Positions 6,544 through 14,072 of a stretch of DNA of 43,593 nt are shown piece after piece. The translations under genes were made by a program, and so were the position numbers. Position 1 is the first letter of the stretch, and each line of letters opens with the position of its first letter. Under the pieces are notes generated by a model that saw only the letters and a program-made list of their open reading frames with translations, made no database searches and was not told the DNA's origin. The DNA lies in IMG/VR virus record IMGVR_UViG_3300031578_000109, positions 1 to 43,593 of that record; one strand, given 5' to 3'. Source of the stretch: a virus.

Positions 6544-7884
6544 ATGTGGGCACCGATTTGTCAAGTAGGCAAGTGGCAAGGGATGTTCGGTGAGGTTGAG
6601 GTAACGCACAAGAAGCTCGACACCTGGATTGCCGCGTTTGGCCCCGACGAGAAGATACCCGTTACGCGGGGCCACTTGGCCGACCCGGAGAATCAACACG
6701 CCTCGACGGATGAGCCGGCGTTGTGTTGGATTAGCGGCCTTATGAAAGCCGGCGACTTGTTGCTCGGCAATTACGTTGGCTGGACGCCGGAGGGGCTGGA
6801 GGCGATTACGAGCGGCGGTTACAAGAATCCGTCTATCGAGAGTACGGACGGCTCACGGCTTAACAGCGTTGCGTTGCTTGGCGCCCGTACTCCCGCCGTC
6901 GAGTTTCACGGCGAGCGCGGCCGCTTCGCCCCCCTCGATATGGCGGGGCCGTGCCTTGGCGACGGCGCGCAGGTATTACTGGCGGAGCGGCTTGAGTCGC
7001 TTGGTGAGCCGATTGCCTTGCCCTACAAATCCCCGCCTAAAAAAATAACAGACTTGTTCGACGACGAGAAAGGCCCGGACGCTTGGACCAAAGCGTTCAA
7101 CGCCGCCTTCGAACAGTACGACGGCGACGAGGGCAAGGCTAACGCGACGGCGTGGGCGGCAATAAAAAAAATGGGATACGTAAAAGGCAAGGACGATATT
7201 TACCGTAAATCCAAAACTGCGGCAGAAGCCGCGAACCAAGGAGGCCAAGAAATGGCCGTGGAACAAGCGGCGAAAGCCGCGGAGGAACGAAAGTCGGTTT
7301 TAGCGACGGTAGCGAACTGGCTCGGCATCGGGGACGCCCCGCCTGCCGAGTTAGCTGCGCTGCCCAAGCCCGAGCCGACGGCGGAGAGCGCCGAGCAAAA
7401 AGCGCTGGCGGCGCGGGTCGAAGCGCTCGAGAAGCGGGTCGAAGACCAGGCTACCGAGTTGCAGATGGCCGGAGCTACAGCGCAAGCGACGGCGCTATGC
7501 CAGGCGGCACATCTCGCGCCCAAGTTTGAGCGGCCGCTCGCCGAATACCTTGCCGGCAAGGCTGAGATAACGCTTGCCGAGCCCGAGGTAGACGACAAGG
7601 GTAACGTAGTGAAGGAGCACAAGGTTTCGCGCAACGAGTTTTTCACAGCGCTCCTCGCGGCTAAAGGTACGACGAAGCTCGATGACCCGAAGGTACTTAG
7701 CAAGCCGCCGAAGAAGGTGTTGGTCAAGCCGTTTGAAAGTGAAAACGAAGGCGAAGTTTCCGACGAACGTAAGGCCGAAATCGCGCGCGAGGCCCACGCC
7801 GAAGCGTTGGCGGCGGGCAAGGGCGACGACGCGGTCTTAATCAAAACCCTGATGGTCTCCAAGATGAACGCGGAGGTGAAGTAA
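6544..7884 (+). CDS. Mu I-like prohead protease with ChaB-type insert and C-terminal scaffold region
   Basis: This is a 446-residue protein with ribosome site AAGGAG before the ATG. Residues 1-150 resemble the Mu gpI protease family (VTRGHL, then YKNPSIE and VALLGARTPA), which cleaves the scaffold inside the prohead. Residues of about 165-220 (DLFDDEKGPDAWTKAFNAAF, then TAWAAIKKMGY) match the ChaB fold. The rest is charged and coiled-coil-like (EQKALAARVEALEKRVEDQ), as expected for a scaffold. A strong internal start at 7252 gives the scaffold alone. Confidence 0.8.
   Translation: MWAPICQVGKWQGMFGEVEVTHKKLDTWIAAFGPDEKIPVTRGHLADPENQHASTDEPALCWISGLMKAGDLLLGNYVGWTPEGLEAITSGGYKNPSIESTDGSRLNSVALLGARTPAVEFHGERGRFAPLDMAGPCLGDGAQVLLAERLESLGEPIALPYKSPPKKITDLFDDEKGPDAWTKAFNAAFEQYDGDEGKANATAWAAIKKMGYVKGKDDIYRKSKTAAEAANQGGQEMAVEQAAKAAEERKSVLATVANWLGIGDAPPAELAALPKPEPTAESAEQKALAARVEALEKRVEDQATELQMAGATAQATALCQAAHLAPKFERPLAEYLAGKAEITLAEPEVDDKGNVVKEHKVSRNEFFTALLAAKGTTKLDDPKVLSKPPKKVLVKPFESENEGEVSDERKAEIAREAHAEALAAGKGDDAVLIKTLMVSKMNAEVK
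7252..7884 (+). CDS. Nested scaffolding protein from an internal start
   Basis: An in-frame ATG at 7252-7254 is preceded at ideal distance by AAGGAGGCC, a ribosome site stronger than most in the window. Translation from here would give 210 residues that begin MAVEQAAKAAEERK and comprise only the helical region. Nested protease and scaffold genes are known from lambda (C/Nu3) and Mu (I/Z). The product would guide capsid assembly and later be degraded by the protease encoded by the full gene. Confidence 0.7.
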   Translation: MAVEQAAKAAEERKSVLATVANWLGIGDAPPAELAALPKPEPTAESAEQKALAARVEALEKRVEDQATELQMAGATAQATALCQAAHLAPKFERPLAEYLAGKAEITLAEPEVDDKGNVVKEHKVSRNEFFTALLAAKGTTKLDDPKVLSKPPKKVLVKPFESENEGEVSDERKAEIAREAHAEALAAGKGDDAVLIKTLMVSKMNAEVK

Positions 7885-8282
7885 TGGCAGTAGGACCTTC
7901 CAATCCGAATAACACTAAGACAATACACCCGACGGTCTTGGTCGCGGTGCGACGGTTTATACAGCCTAACGATGAGCAGGCTACCGTCGCGGGCCAGGTT
8001 GTTATAGGCGCTTCGCCGGAGGCCATCGCGGCCACCGGCTTCGGCCCCTGCGATATAGGCGGCGCGGTCGTAGTTGAGGCTGGCGCTCCTATCGCTTTGG
8101 GCCGCGGCCCCGCCGGCTATCCCAATACCTACGAGTGGGTACAGACCGACGCGAACGGCCGCGCGATAACTTGGGTGGCCGGAAGCGCAGTGGCCGGCTT
8201 CATAAACGTGGCGGCGACGGTTGCGTCGCAACAGTTGACCGTTTACATGCTGCCACAAACGGCTCCAATCCTACCTGAATAG
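7884..8282 (+). CDS. Putative capsid decoration protein (DUF2190-like)
   Basis: This 132-residue beta-rich protein contains no cysteine pairs or membrane segments. It begins MAVGPSNPNN and has the glycine- and alanine-rich strands seen in DUF2190 or head-decoration proteins (GAVVVEAGAPIALG, VQTDANGRAITW). It starts on the stop of the protease/scaffold gene (TAATG) and lies before the capsid gene, the usual place for a decoration protein. The assignment rests mostly on position and composition. Confidence 0.55.
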   Translation: MAVGPSNPNNTKTIHPTVLVAVRRFIQPNDEQATVAGQVVIGASPEAIAATGFGPCDIGGAVVVEAGAPIALGRGPAGYPNTYEWVQTDANGRAITWVAGSAVAGFINVAATVASQQLTVYMLPQTAPILPE

Positions 8283-8293
8283 GAGTGATAGGT

Positions 8294-9631
8294 ATGAAGA
8301 AATTCCTATGGCTTTTACCATTTATCGCCGCCGTAAGTTGGGGTGCTCAAGCCGACTGCTTTGTCGGTGCCGGCACGCCGGAGAACGCTTTTGTCGAAGG
8401 CGATATTTACGGTACGGGCGATGCAGAGATTGACGGCGTTCTGCTTCTGGAAGCCGCTACGGCCGCAGTCGACGACGTTACGCCGACGGTTGCTGGCGGG
8501 AATATCCTTATTACCGGCATCAACACCGTCCCCACGGCAATTACGGATTTAGACCTTCCCATCCCCGGCGCGACGTATACGATTATCTGCGGCGATATAG
8601 CGAACGCCTCGACGATAGCGGACGCTGGTAACTTTACTCTTAACGGCGCGTGGAACCCGGCGACGGTAAGCGATTCTATCACGCTTTATTGCTTCGCCGA
8701 TAACGATTACCGCGAAGTAAGTAGAAGCTACGCCGTTGCCGGCCCGGTAGAGGGCGACCCGTTCCTGGCTGGCCCGGATGTTGTAGGTGCTCCTGGCCAT
8801 TCGTGGATAGCCGACCCTACTACGGGAGTATATAACATCGGCGCGGGCGACGTAGGCGTGGCGGCTGCGGGTGCCCTGGTGGGCAACTTCGACGCTACGG
8901 GCCTTAATACCTGCGTTATAGGCGCAACGGTTCCCGCCGATGGGACATTCTTGGACGTTATTGTGGACGAGGATTTTCAACTCGGCCAGGACCCGCCCGA
9001 CATTCACATCGGTTATAAAGACCGCTCCGATTACATCACGTTCTCCGAGACGTTCGACATCGGCGTCGACGCCGACCTCGCGGTTCGCTGGGATATTGCG
9101 ACTCTCGTCGTGGGCGGACCCGGTAGCTTCGTAGATGAAACCACGAACGACGGCTGGTGCCTCTTAACTACGGGGGGTGCTGGCGGCCCGGATAGTGCCG
9201 GGATTAGGTCTGCGGGTTTAAATCATGACCCCGCTTACGCGACGAGAATAGAGACGGTTGTTGACCTCGGTGCGATTGCGGCCGGCCAAACGTTCCACTT
9301 TGGATTTTGGGCTGCGGCTGCCCGATACGTCGAGATTATTCACGAACCCGATGCGGATGCGAACTGGGTTTTGCGGGTAGATGATACCGCCGGCGCGGAA
9401 ACGGAAAACTCCGGCGTCCCGGCTACGCTCAATCCAACCAAGCTCGAAATCGCGGTTACAGCGGGCGGTGTCGTTTCGTGGGCTATCGACGACGTGGCTA
9501 TGCCAGTCGGAGGTATAACTAACGTGATGGCCAACCCGCATTATGTGCGGTGGTATTTGCTTGATGTCGCCGGTGCAGGGCATACCGCGACCATCGATTA
9601 CTACATTAGCGAGCAACTCAAACAGCAATAA
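8294..9631 (+). CDS. Large beta-rich protein with N-terminal signal peptide inside the head module
   Basis: The ATG at 8294 follows an AGGAG ribosome site. The 445-residue product begins with MKKFLWLLPFIAAVSWGAQA, a typical Sec signal with a cleavage site behind AQA; a lipidation site is unlikely. The rest is rich in strands and glycine. Residues of about 225-440 look like a concanavalin/LamG-type jelly roll (YVEIIHEPDADANWVLRVDD). By position it could be a head fibre or decoration protein, yet virion head proteins are not exported. Alternatives are an exported lysogeny factor or a hydrophobic N-terminus with another role. No family was recognised. Confidence 0.6.
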   Translation: MKKFLWLLPFIAAVSWGAQADCFVGAGTPENAFVEGDIYGTGDAEIDGVLLLEAATAAVDDVTPTVAGGNILITGINTVPTAITDLDLPIPGATYTIICGDIANASTIADAGNFTLNGAWNPATVSDSITLYCFADNDYREVSRSYAVAGPVEGDPFLAGPDVVGAPGHSWIADPTTGVYNIGAGDVGVAAAGALVGNFDATGLNTCVIGATVPADGTFLDVIVDEDFQLGQDPPDIHIGYKDRSDYITFSETFDIGVDADLAVRWDIATLVVGGPGSFVDETTNDGWCLLTTGGAGGPDSAGIRSAGLNHDPAYATRIETVVDLGAIAAGQTFHFGFWAAAARYVEIIHEPDADANWVLRVDDTAGAETENSGVPATLNPTKLEIAVTAGGVVSWAIDDVAMPVGGITNVMANPHYVRWYLLDVAGAGHTATIDYYISEQLKQQ

Positions 9632-9640
9632 GGAGGCAAG

Positions 9641-10618
9641 ATGCCGAGCCCTCTTGAAGTACGTTTTGGCGTTAATCCTATTCTCGAAGGAATTATTTAC
9701 GGGTATAGGAATAACGCTTATATCGGCGGCGAAATCTTTCCGAACTTCCCGATGAAGTATGACGGCGGAACCGTGCCGCTTATCGGCGGTAAAGAGCAGA
9801 TGCGTCGCCACATCGTCAACTGGGCACCTGGTGCCGGGCCGAACTACTTCGGCTTTGAGGTTAGCCAGGTTACGTTGACTAAGCCTTACCAGCGGGCGAA
9901 CGTAAAAATTACTAAACAGATGACCGAGCAATGGCTCGCTTCGGGTATAAGCCCGGAGACTATCGCCTACGAGATGGCAGCCGAAACCATCGCGCACGAG
10001 TTGGAATGTGCGCAGGCGGCGGTTGCGATGTCCGCCGCGACTTACGCCGCTGGCCTTTCACAGAACGCCGCCGCCGCTTGGGCTCCTGCTGCTTACGGCC
10101 TACTTGCGCAGATAGCTACGCAGCGCCAAGCGATGGCGCTCGCGTGCGGTAAAGACCCGAATATCTTCTGGTGTGGCCGGGACGTCTGGGAATCCGGTAT
10201 CAAGTCGAATACCGGCGTCCAGGTTGCCGCGGCAATCGCGCGGTACGGCGTTCAATCCGGCGCCGCCGCCACGCCCGAAATGGTAACGACTCAAACGTTC
10301 GCGGCGTTAATCGGCGTGGACCGAGTCATCGTTGGAAGCGGTAAGGTCGCATCCGATGCGACGCCGCCGGTTATAACCTATATCTGGGCCGATACCGCGG
10401 GCCTTGCTTACGTACCGCCCAGTAATCGCGTTCTCCTGGAGGCGCCGTTCGGGTTCACGTTCCGCGGCGAAGGTTATCCGACCTCAAAAAATTGGTGGAG
10501 CGATGAGTTTCAATCCACCATTTACGACGTAACGGACAACGCTGGCCCGCAGATAATCCCGAGCACGGCACTCGTAATTACAACCGAGTCCGGCTACCTC
10601 TGGACGAACTGCATCTAA
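9641..10618 (+). CDS. Major capsid protein
   Basis: The product has 325 residues behind an AAGGAGG ribosome site. The N-terminal region MPSPLEVRFGVNPILEG and the segment YQRANVKITKQM resemble Mu-type or E-type major capsid proteins of HK97 fold. The middle (HELECAQAAVAMSAATYAAG, near residue 115) would be the long alpha-helix of the fold. It follows protease, scaffold and decoration protein, and precedes connector genes, which is the normal order. No separate propeptide is obvious. Confidence 0.8.
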   Translation: MPSPLEVRFGVNPILEGIIYGYRNNAYIGGEIFPNFPMKYDGGTVPLIGGKEQMRRHIVNWAPGAGPNYFGFEVSQVTLTKPYQRANVKITKQMTEQWLASGISPETIAYEMAAETIAHELECAQAAVAMSAATYAAGLSQNAAAAWAPAAYGLLAQIATQRQAMALACGKDPNIFWCGRDVWESGIKSNTGVQVAAAIARYGVQSGAAATPEMVTTQTFAALIGVDRVIVGSGKVASDATPPVITYIWADTAGLAYVPPSNRVLLEAPFGFTFRGEGYPTSKNWWSDEFQSTIYDVTDNAGPQIIPSTALVITTESGYLWTNCI

Positions 10619-10629
10619 AAGGAGGCGTG

Positions 10630-10857
10630 ATGAAGAAATATCGAGTTATGGACCAGGCTATCGCGCCTTTCGAGGACGGCGAGAATAAGGGCAAGCACTA
10701 TTACCCCGGCTCGCCTCACGGCGACGTGGTGGAGCTTAACGACGGCGACCCGCGCGTGGCGATATGGCTGGAGGACGGCGTAATTACGCCGGAACATAGT
10801 CATAAGGAGCCGAAACTTAAAGAAGATAAACCCGAGAGTAAAGGGGAGGGGCGATAA
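10630..10857 (+). CDS. Small protein between capsid and connector genes
   Basis: The product has 75 residues. The ATG at 10630 follows AAGGAGG; a GTG three bases earlier is possible. The first 55 residues form a compact unit (YRVMDQAIAPFEDGENKGKH). The last 20 are a charged, probably disordered tail ending in SKGEGR. Proteins of this size between capsid and head-completion genes often belong to the head, but I recognise no family. Confidence 0.6.
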   Translation: MKKYRVMDQAIAPFEDGENKGKHYYPGSPHGDVVELNDGDPRVAIWLEDGVITPEHSHKEPKLKEDKPESKGEGR

Positions 10858-10866
10858 TCCCTCCCC
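10843..10866 (+). other. Hairpin at the junction of two head genes
   Basis: GGGGAGGG (10843-10850) pairs with CCCTCCCC (10859-10866) around an eight-base loop that holds the stop codon of the upstream gene. No T-run follows. It could stabilise RNA 3' ends or tune expression between capsid and connector genes. Confidence 0.45.
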
Positions 10867-10881
10867 CTCCGGGGGTAACGT

Positions 10882-11328
10882 ATGCCGTGGACAACTCCAG
10901 CGCTCGTAAACGAATACATTCCGGCGATTGACCTCGTAGCGGAGCCGACGGCGTTTGATAACTCGATAATCGTAGCCGAGCAGGACTTGCGCGCGCGGCT
11001 GCTGGTATTTATCGCCGACGCGACAATCGCGACGTGGACAGACCCCGCAGATACGCCCGAACTCGTGGTTAGTTGGGCCACAGAAATGGCCGCGGCTTAT
11101 TACGAGTCTACCTACGAGGGCTACCACTTACAACCTGAAATCCCCGATAACCCGGCGGCTAAAGTCTACGACCGCGTGCTAAAGCAAATCGAGGCGGCGA
11201 AGTACGGCGGCGTAATAATCCTGGACGTTGCCGGCGCTCGCGTTGCCGTCGCCGGCATTACGGTAACGGCGCCGATAGATTACATCAAATATCTTCCAAC
11301 GCACGAAGGCGGTGAAATCGACGACTGA
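10882..11328 (+). CDS. Head-tail connector protein (Mu gp36/DUF1320-like)
   Basis: This 148-residue, mainly helical protein fits the size and pattern of neck proteins that bind the portal (Mu gp36 or HK97 gp6 type). WATEMAAAYYESTYEG is the helix carrying family-like aromatic residues. It would sit between portal and tail. Its stop TGA overlaps the ATG of the next gene (TGATG). Confidence 0.6.
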   Translation: MPWTTPALVNEYIPAIDLVAEPTAFDNSIIVAEQDLRARLLVFIADATIATWTDPADTPELVVSWATEMAAAYYESTYEGYHLQPEIPDNPAAKVYDRVLKQIEAAKYGGVIILDVAGARVAVAGITVTAPIDYIKYLPTHEGGEIDD

Positions 11329-11837
11329 TGCCTGCGGTACGTTTAAGGTGGGAACCGAAGCCCGCGTTTGGCGGGATGTTGAAGCGGCTCAAGAACAAGC
11401 GGCCCCTCTATCTGCAGCTCAATAATCTAATGATAGCGATGGTCAACGAGACGCACCAGCACGCCGGGATGCCGAAATGGAAACCATCGCAACGTGCGAT
11501 AGATGAAGGTAGCTTAACGGGCCGTAAATCCGGTCATCTTTGGAATAGCTGGCGGCCCGTATCGGGCAAAGCCCGCATCGAGAACCGTACCGCCTACGCC
11601 GTCGATTTCTACCACGGCCACGGCGCCAGGACGGTCCAAGTGCCGGCGAGCTACCGAAGGATACGAAGGACCGCTAAACTCTACGGCCAGACGCGGAGAC
11701 GCAAGCAAACGGTCGCGGTGTCGATGGTCAAGGCGCATACGAAGCGTGAGCGGCCGCAGCCGGCGCGGCCTATTAAGTGGACGCGCCGCTACATAAAAAA
11801 GGCCGAGCGAAAAGTTCTTGAACATGTCCTGAAATAA
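11328..11837 (+). CDS. Mu gpG-like virion morphogenesis protein
   Basis: This 169-residue basic protein belongs to the phage virion morphogenesis (tail completion) group. PKWKPSQRAIDEG, SGHLWNSW and the YAVDFYHGHG stretch are signatures of Mu gpG/P2 gpS-like proteins. Such proteins act at the head-tail joining stage. The C-terminus is rich in lysine and arginine. It starts in the stop codon of the connector gene and ends one base into the next start. Confidence 0.75.
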   Translation: MPAVRLRWEPKPAFGGMLKRLKNKRPLYLQLNNLMIAMVNETHQHAGMPKWKPSQRAIDEGSLTGRKSGHLWNSWRPVSGKARIENRTAYAVDFYHGHGARTVQVPASYRRIRRTAKLYGQTRRRKQTVAVSMVKAHTKRERPQPARPIKWTRRYIKKAERKVLEHVLK

Positions 11838-12271
11838 TGCTAACGCCCGAAGCAGACGCGGTTGACTTCATATACGACATCTTGAACGCCGAGATGGGCG
11901 GCGCCGGTGCATTAACTGCTCTAGGCGTCAAGGAGCTAATCAAGGACGAGCCCGGCACGCCGCACGAGAACTATATCGCTGTCTTGTTCGGCGGCGGCGA
12001 AGAGTTGGGTTCAAGCGGCCTCGCGCGCGTAACGGTTCTGGTGGATATCCGAAGCCAGGAGCTAATGATGGGCAAAGCAACGAATCCCTTAACGCGATTT
12101 AAGGAGCGTATCCAGCTTTGCCGCCAGCTTATACGTTCCCGCTCTTCGGGGCGCGGCGTCAAGGTCGAACCGATGAGTTATCCGATGGCGCAGTCGGAGC
12201 CGGACGAGAACAAGCATTACTTTTTTAACGCAACCATAACCGTCCCGGTCATCGTCGGCGGCGGCATTTAG
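11837..12271 (+). CDS. Putative tail terminator protein
   Basis: The product has 144 residues. Helix EADAVDFIYDILNAEMG is followed by strands (YIAVLFGGGEELG, ARVTVLVDIRSQ) and a C-terminal strand (NATITVPVIVGGG). Size, fold pattern and place between the gpG-like gene and the tail tube suit a tail terminator, which stops tube growth and binds the neck. No motif proves it. Confidence 0.5.
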   Translation: MLTPEADAVDFIYDILNAEMGGAGALTALGVKELIKDEPGTPHENYIAVLFGGGEELGSSGLARVTVLVDIRSQELMMGKATNPLTRFKERIQLCRQLIRSRSSGRGVKVEPMSYPMAQSEPDENKHYFFNATITVPVIVGGGI

Positions 12272-12278
12272 GAGGAAT

Positions 12279-12677
12279 ATGACTTACGAAAATATAGCAG
12301 AGGTCGTCGTGGGCGTTACGGCTCGAGGCGACGCAACGCCGGGGACTATCCGGTTTGGCGGAAAGCCCATTGCCAGGGGGGTATATAGTGCAAGCAATGT
12401 CCCTCCCGGCTTTAAGTGGAACGAGTTCGCCAGGAAAGCAATTCAGCACGACGGTTTCGGCCTTACCGTGCTTTATGTCGGCGATGAGCGGATTAACGCT
12501 GCGGTTCGTTCTGCGGCGGAGAAGATGGTAGCCGCCGACAAACGCCAGCTTGATGAGCAGGCCAAGGTGCGGGACGCTATGGTGGGCGGGCGCCACGTCG
12601 CCGAACACGATACTTTCCAAGGAGAAGACAAAGGAAAAGTAAAAGGGAAAACTTCGGAGGTGACGCCGAATGAGTAG
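12279..12677 (+). CDS. Conserved-position tail protein of unknown function
   Basis: This 132-residue protein has a strong ribosome site (TAGGAGG). It has an N-terminal beta-region of about 75 residues, a helix (AAEKMVAADKRQLDEQ) and a charged tail. It lies directly before the tail tube gene and overlaps it by eight bases. It might be a small tail or neck component. I recognise no family. Confidence 0.5.
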   Translation: MTYENIAEVVVGVTARGDATPGTIRFGGKPIARGVYSASNVPPGFKWNEFARKAIQHDGFGLTVLYVGDERINAAVRSAAEKMVAADKRQLDEQAKVRDAMVGGRHVAEHDTFQGEDKGKVKGKTSEVTPNE

Positions 12678-13434
12678 TGGAGCCCCTGTCATAAGTCTAC
12701 CGGCCGAGGTTAGATTCTCCGATGTTACCGGCCTGGTAACGGGAACCGCGCATTGCGCGCTAAAAGATGCGGCCCTTACCATAGACAATAAGACGCTGAC
12801 TACCATTAAAAACTTCGCGCAATACGGCGAATGGGAAATGCGGACAGGCAAGAAGACGACGCTGGAGTTGCAGTTGGAAGCCCCGAGCCTTGAGATAGAA
12901 GCCCTCCTGACCGGCGCCGACCTTATAACGACACGTTCCTACGAGGGCTATTTCGGCGAAATCGTAGGCCCGGCCATCGCCGGCGTATTTCCGGCCCTGA
13001 CAAATATTCCTCTACTCGAAGGTTCGGAGGTCGTGCGTAAGTGCTCGGATCCCGAAGGCAAAGATATAACCGGCCTGCTCGATTTTACGGCGGGAGCCCC
13101 TGCCGTTACCAGTTACAGTATCGTTAACGCTACGGGTGTTATGACCACGGACGGCGCGTATATCCTTTACGCAATAGCTAACTACGCCAAATATGACGCC
13201 GCGGCGGGCGAAACCTTAATCACGGACGACACCGCAGACCTGCCGTTGCAGGACGTAGTTATTATTGCTAAAGCCTGGGAGCCTACCCTCCAGAAAAAAG
13301 GTAGCGCCGTATTTGTGTTTGAGGCGTGCGAGATTATACAGGAACCCGGACAAGGCATTACAGATTCGGCTAACACGGTCACGGTACGCTTTAACGTGGG
13401 CGGGCCGATGAAGAAAAGTATCCACCTAGTGTAA
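12670..13434 (+). CDS. Major tail tube protein (probable)
   Basis: This 254-residue protein is strongly beta-structured. The N-terminal part (TIDNKTLTTIKNFAQYGEWE) and the C-terminal TVTVRFNVGG fit phage tail tube proteins. The central region of about 120-190 looks like an inserted domain. The position before the frameshifted chaperone gene and the tape measure gene supports this strongly. It would polymerise into the tail tube. Confidence 0.7.
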   Translation: MSSGAPVISLPAEVRFSDVTGLVTGTAHCALKDAALTIDNKTLTTIKNFAQYGEWEMRTGKKTTLELQLEAPSLEIEALLTGADLITTRSYEGYFGEIVGPAIAGVFPALTNIPLLEGSEVVRKCSDPEGKDITGLLDFTAGAPAVTSYSIVNATGVMTTDGAYILYAIANYAKYDAAAGETLITDDTADLPLQDVVIIAKAWEPTLQKKGSAVFVFEACEIIQEPGQGITDSANTVTVRFNVGGPMKKSIHLV

Positions 13435-13998
13435 ATGAAAGCGCCGGAACCTACACCCGAAGAAATTGAGCAGACGCTCGCGCGTATAGATGCGCGACGC
13501 GGCGGCGAGACCGAGGCTGAGGCTGAACGCAACCGGCGCCGCAAGGTGGAAATCTACGACGACTTTTGCCACGTTACCACTAAATTGCGGACGCTACATA
13601 TTCCGCAGCCTACGCTTGGGTTTTTAATGCTCTATCACGAACGGAGGTCATACTTCGAAGACGACGACCACGGCCTCGGCCGGTTGATGGTAGCTTTAAG
13701 GCGAATGAAGGAGCCCGGCTATGTCCGGGCTCTTCGTATGAACGAGGTTATACCGGATGACGAGGCCGAAGAAGCGATGCGGGGCGTTTACTCCGAGGAC
13801 CGGGCCGAATATTACTTGGTTATTGAGCGGATGGCGAAATACGGCGAAGACGAGACGGAAAAAAAAACGGCGAAACTCCTGGCGCTGCGGATGGGCCTCG
13901 ACTCGGACCTGCTGGAGCATTTGCGCAGCTTGTCGAGTTTACCGGGTATACCATCGACGAAATTCTCAATATGCACGTCGGCGCCCTCAGAAATTTAA
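13435..13998 (+). CDS. Tail assembly chaperone, short form (gpG analogue)
   Basis: This 187-residue helical, acidic protein begins on the base after the tail tube stop. By size and position, between tail tube and tape measure, it is the tail assembly chaperone. A nine-A run (13859-13867), read as GAA AAA AAA ACG, gives a canonical A-AAA-AAA slippery site within the gene. Minus-one slippage produces the longer form described next. Without slippage the product ends at 13998. Confidence 0.75.
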   Translation: MKAPEPTPEEIEQTLARIDARRGGETEAEAERNRRRKVEIYDDFCHVTTKLRTLHIPQPTLGFLMLYHERRSYFEDDDHGLGRLMVALRRMKEPGYVRALRMNEVIPDDEAEEAMRGVYSEDRAEYYLVIERMAKYGEDETEKKTAKLLALRMGLDSDLLEHLRSLSSLPGIPSTKFSICTSAPSEI

Positions 13999-14072
13999 TT
14001 GAGGGAATGCCTGAGTTAGACAAAAAGAGGTACGGACCCAAAAATGAAGGCACAGGTATAGGCAAATGGTAG
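13859..14072 (+). CDS. Minus-one frameshift extension of the tail chaperone (gpGT analogue)
   Basis: After slippage in the A-run the minus-one frame is open from 13866 to the stop TAG at 14070-14072. It contains the protein-like stretch AFAQLVEFTGYTIDEILNMH and LIEGMPELDKKRYG, which resembles the C-terminal part of other phage gpT domains. The fused product would have about 212 residues. Its end overlaps the tape measure start at 14066. In lambda, G and GT together coat the tape measure protein during tail assembly. Confidence 0.75.

Noticed and set aside
7200-8258. Minus-strand open frame of 352 codons over the protease and decoration genes
   Set aside because: It is serine- and alanine-rich shadow sequence opposite to clear plus-strand genes with ribosome sites and coupled starts.
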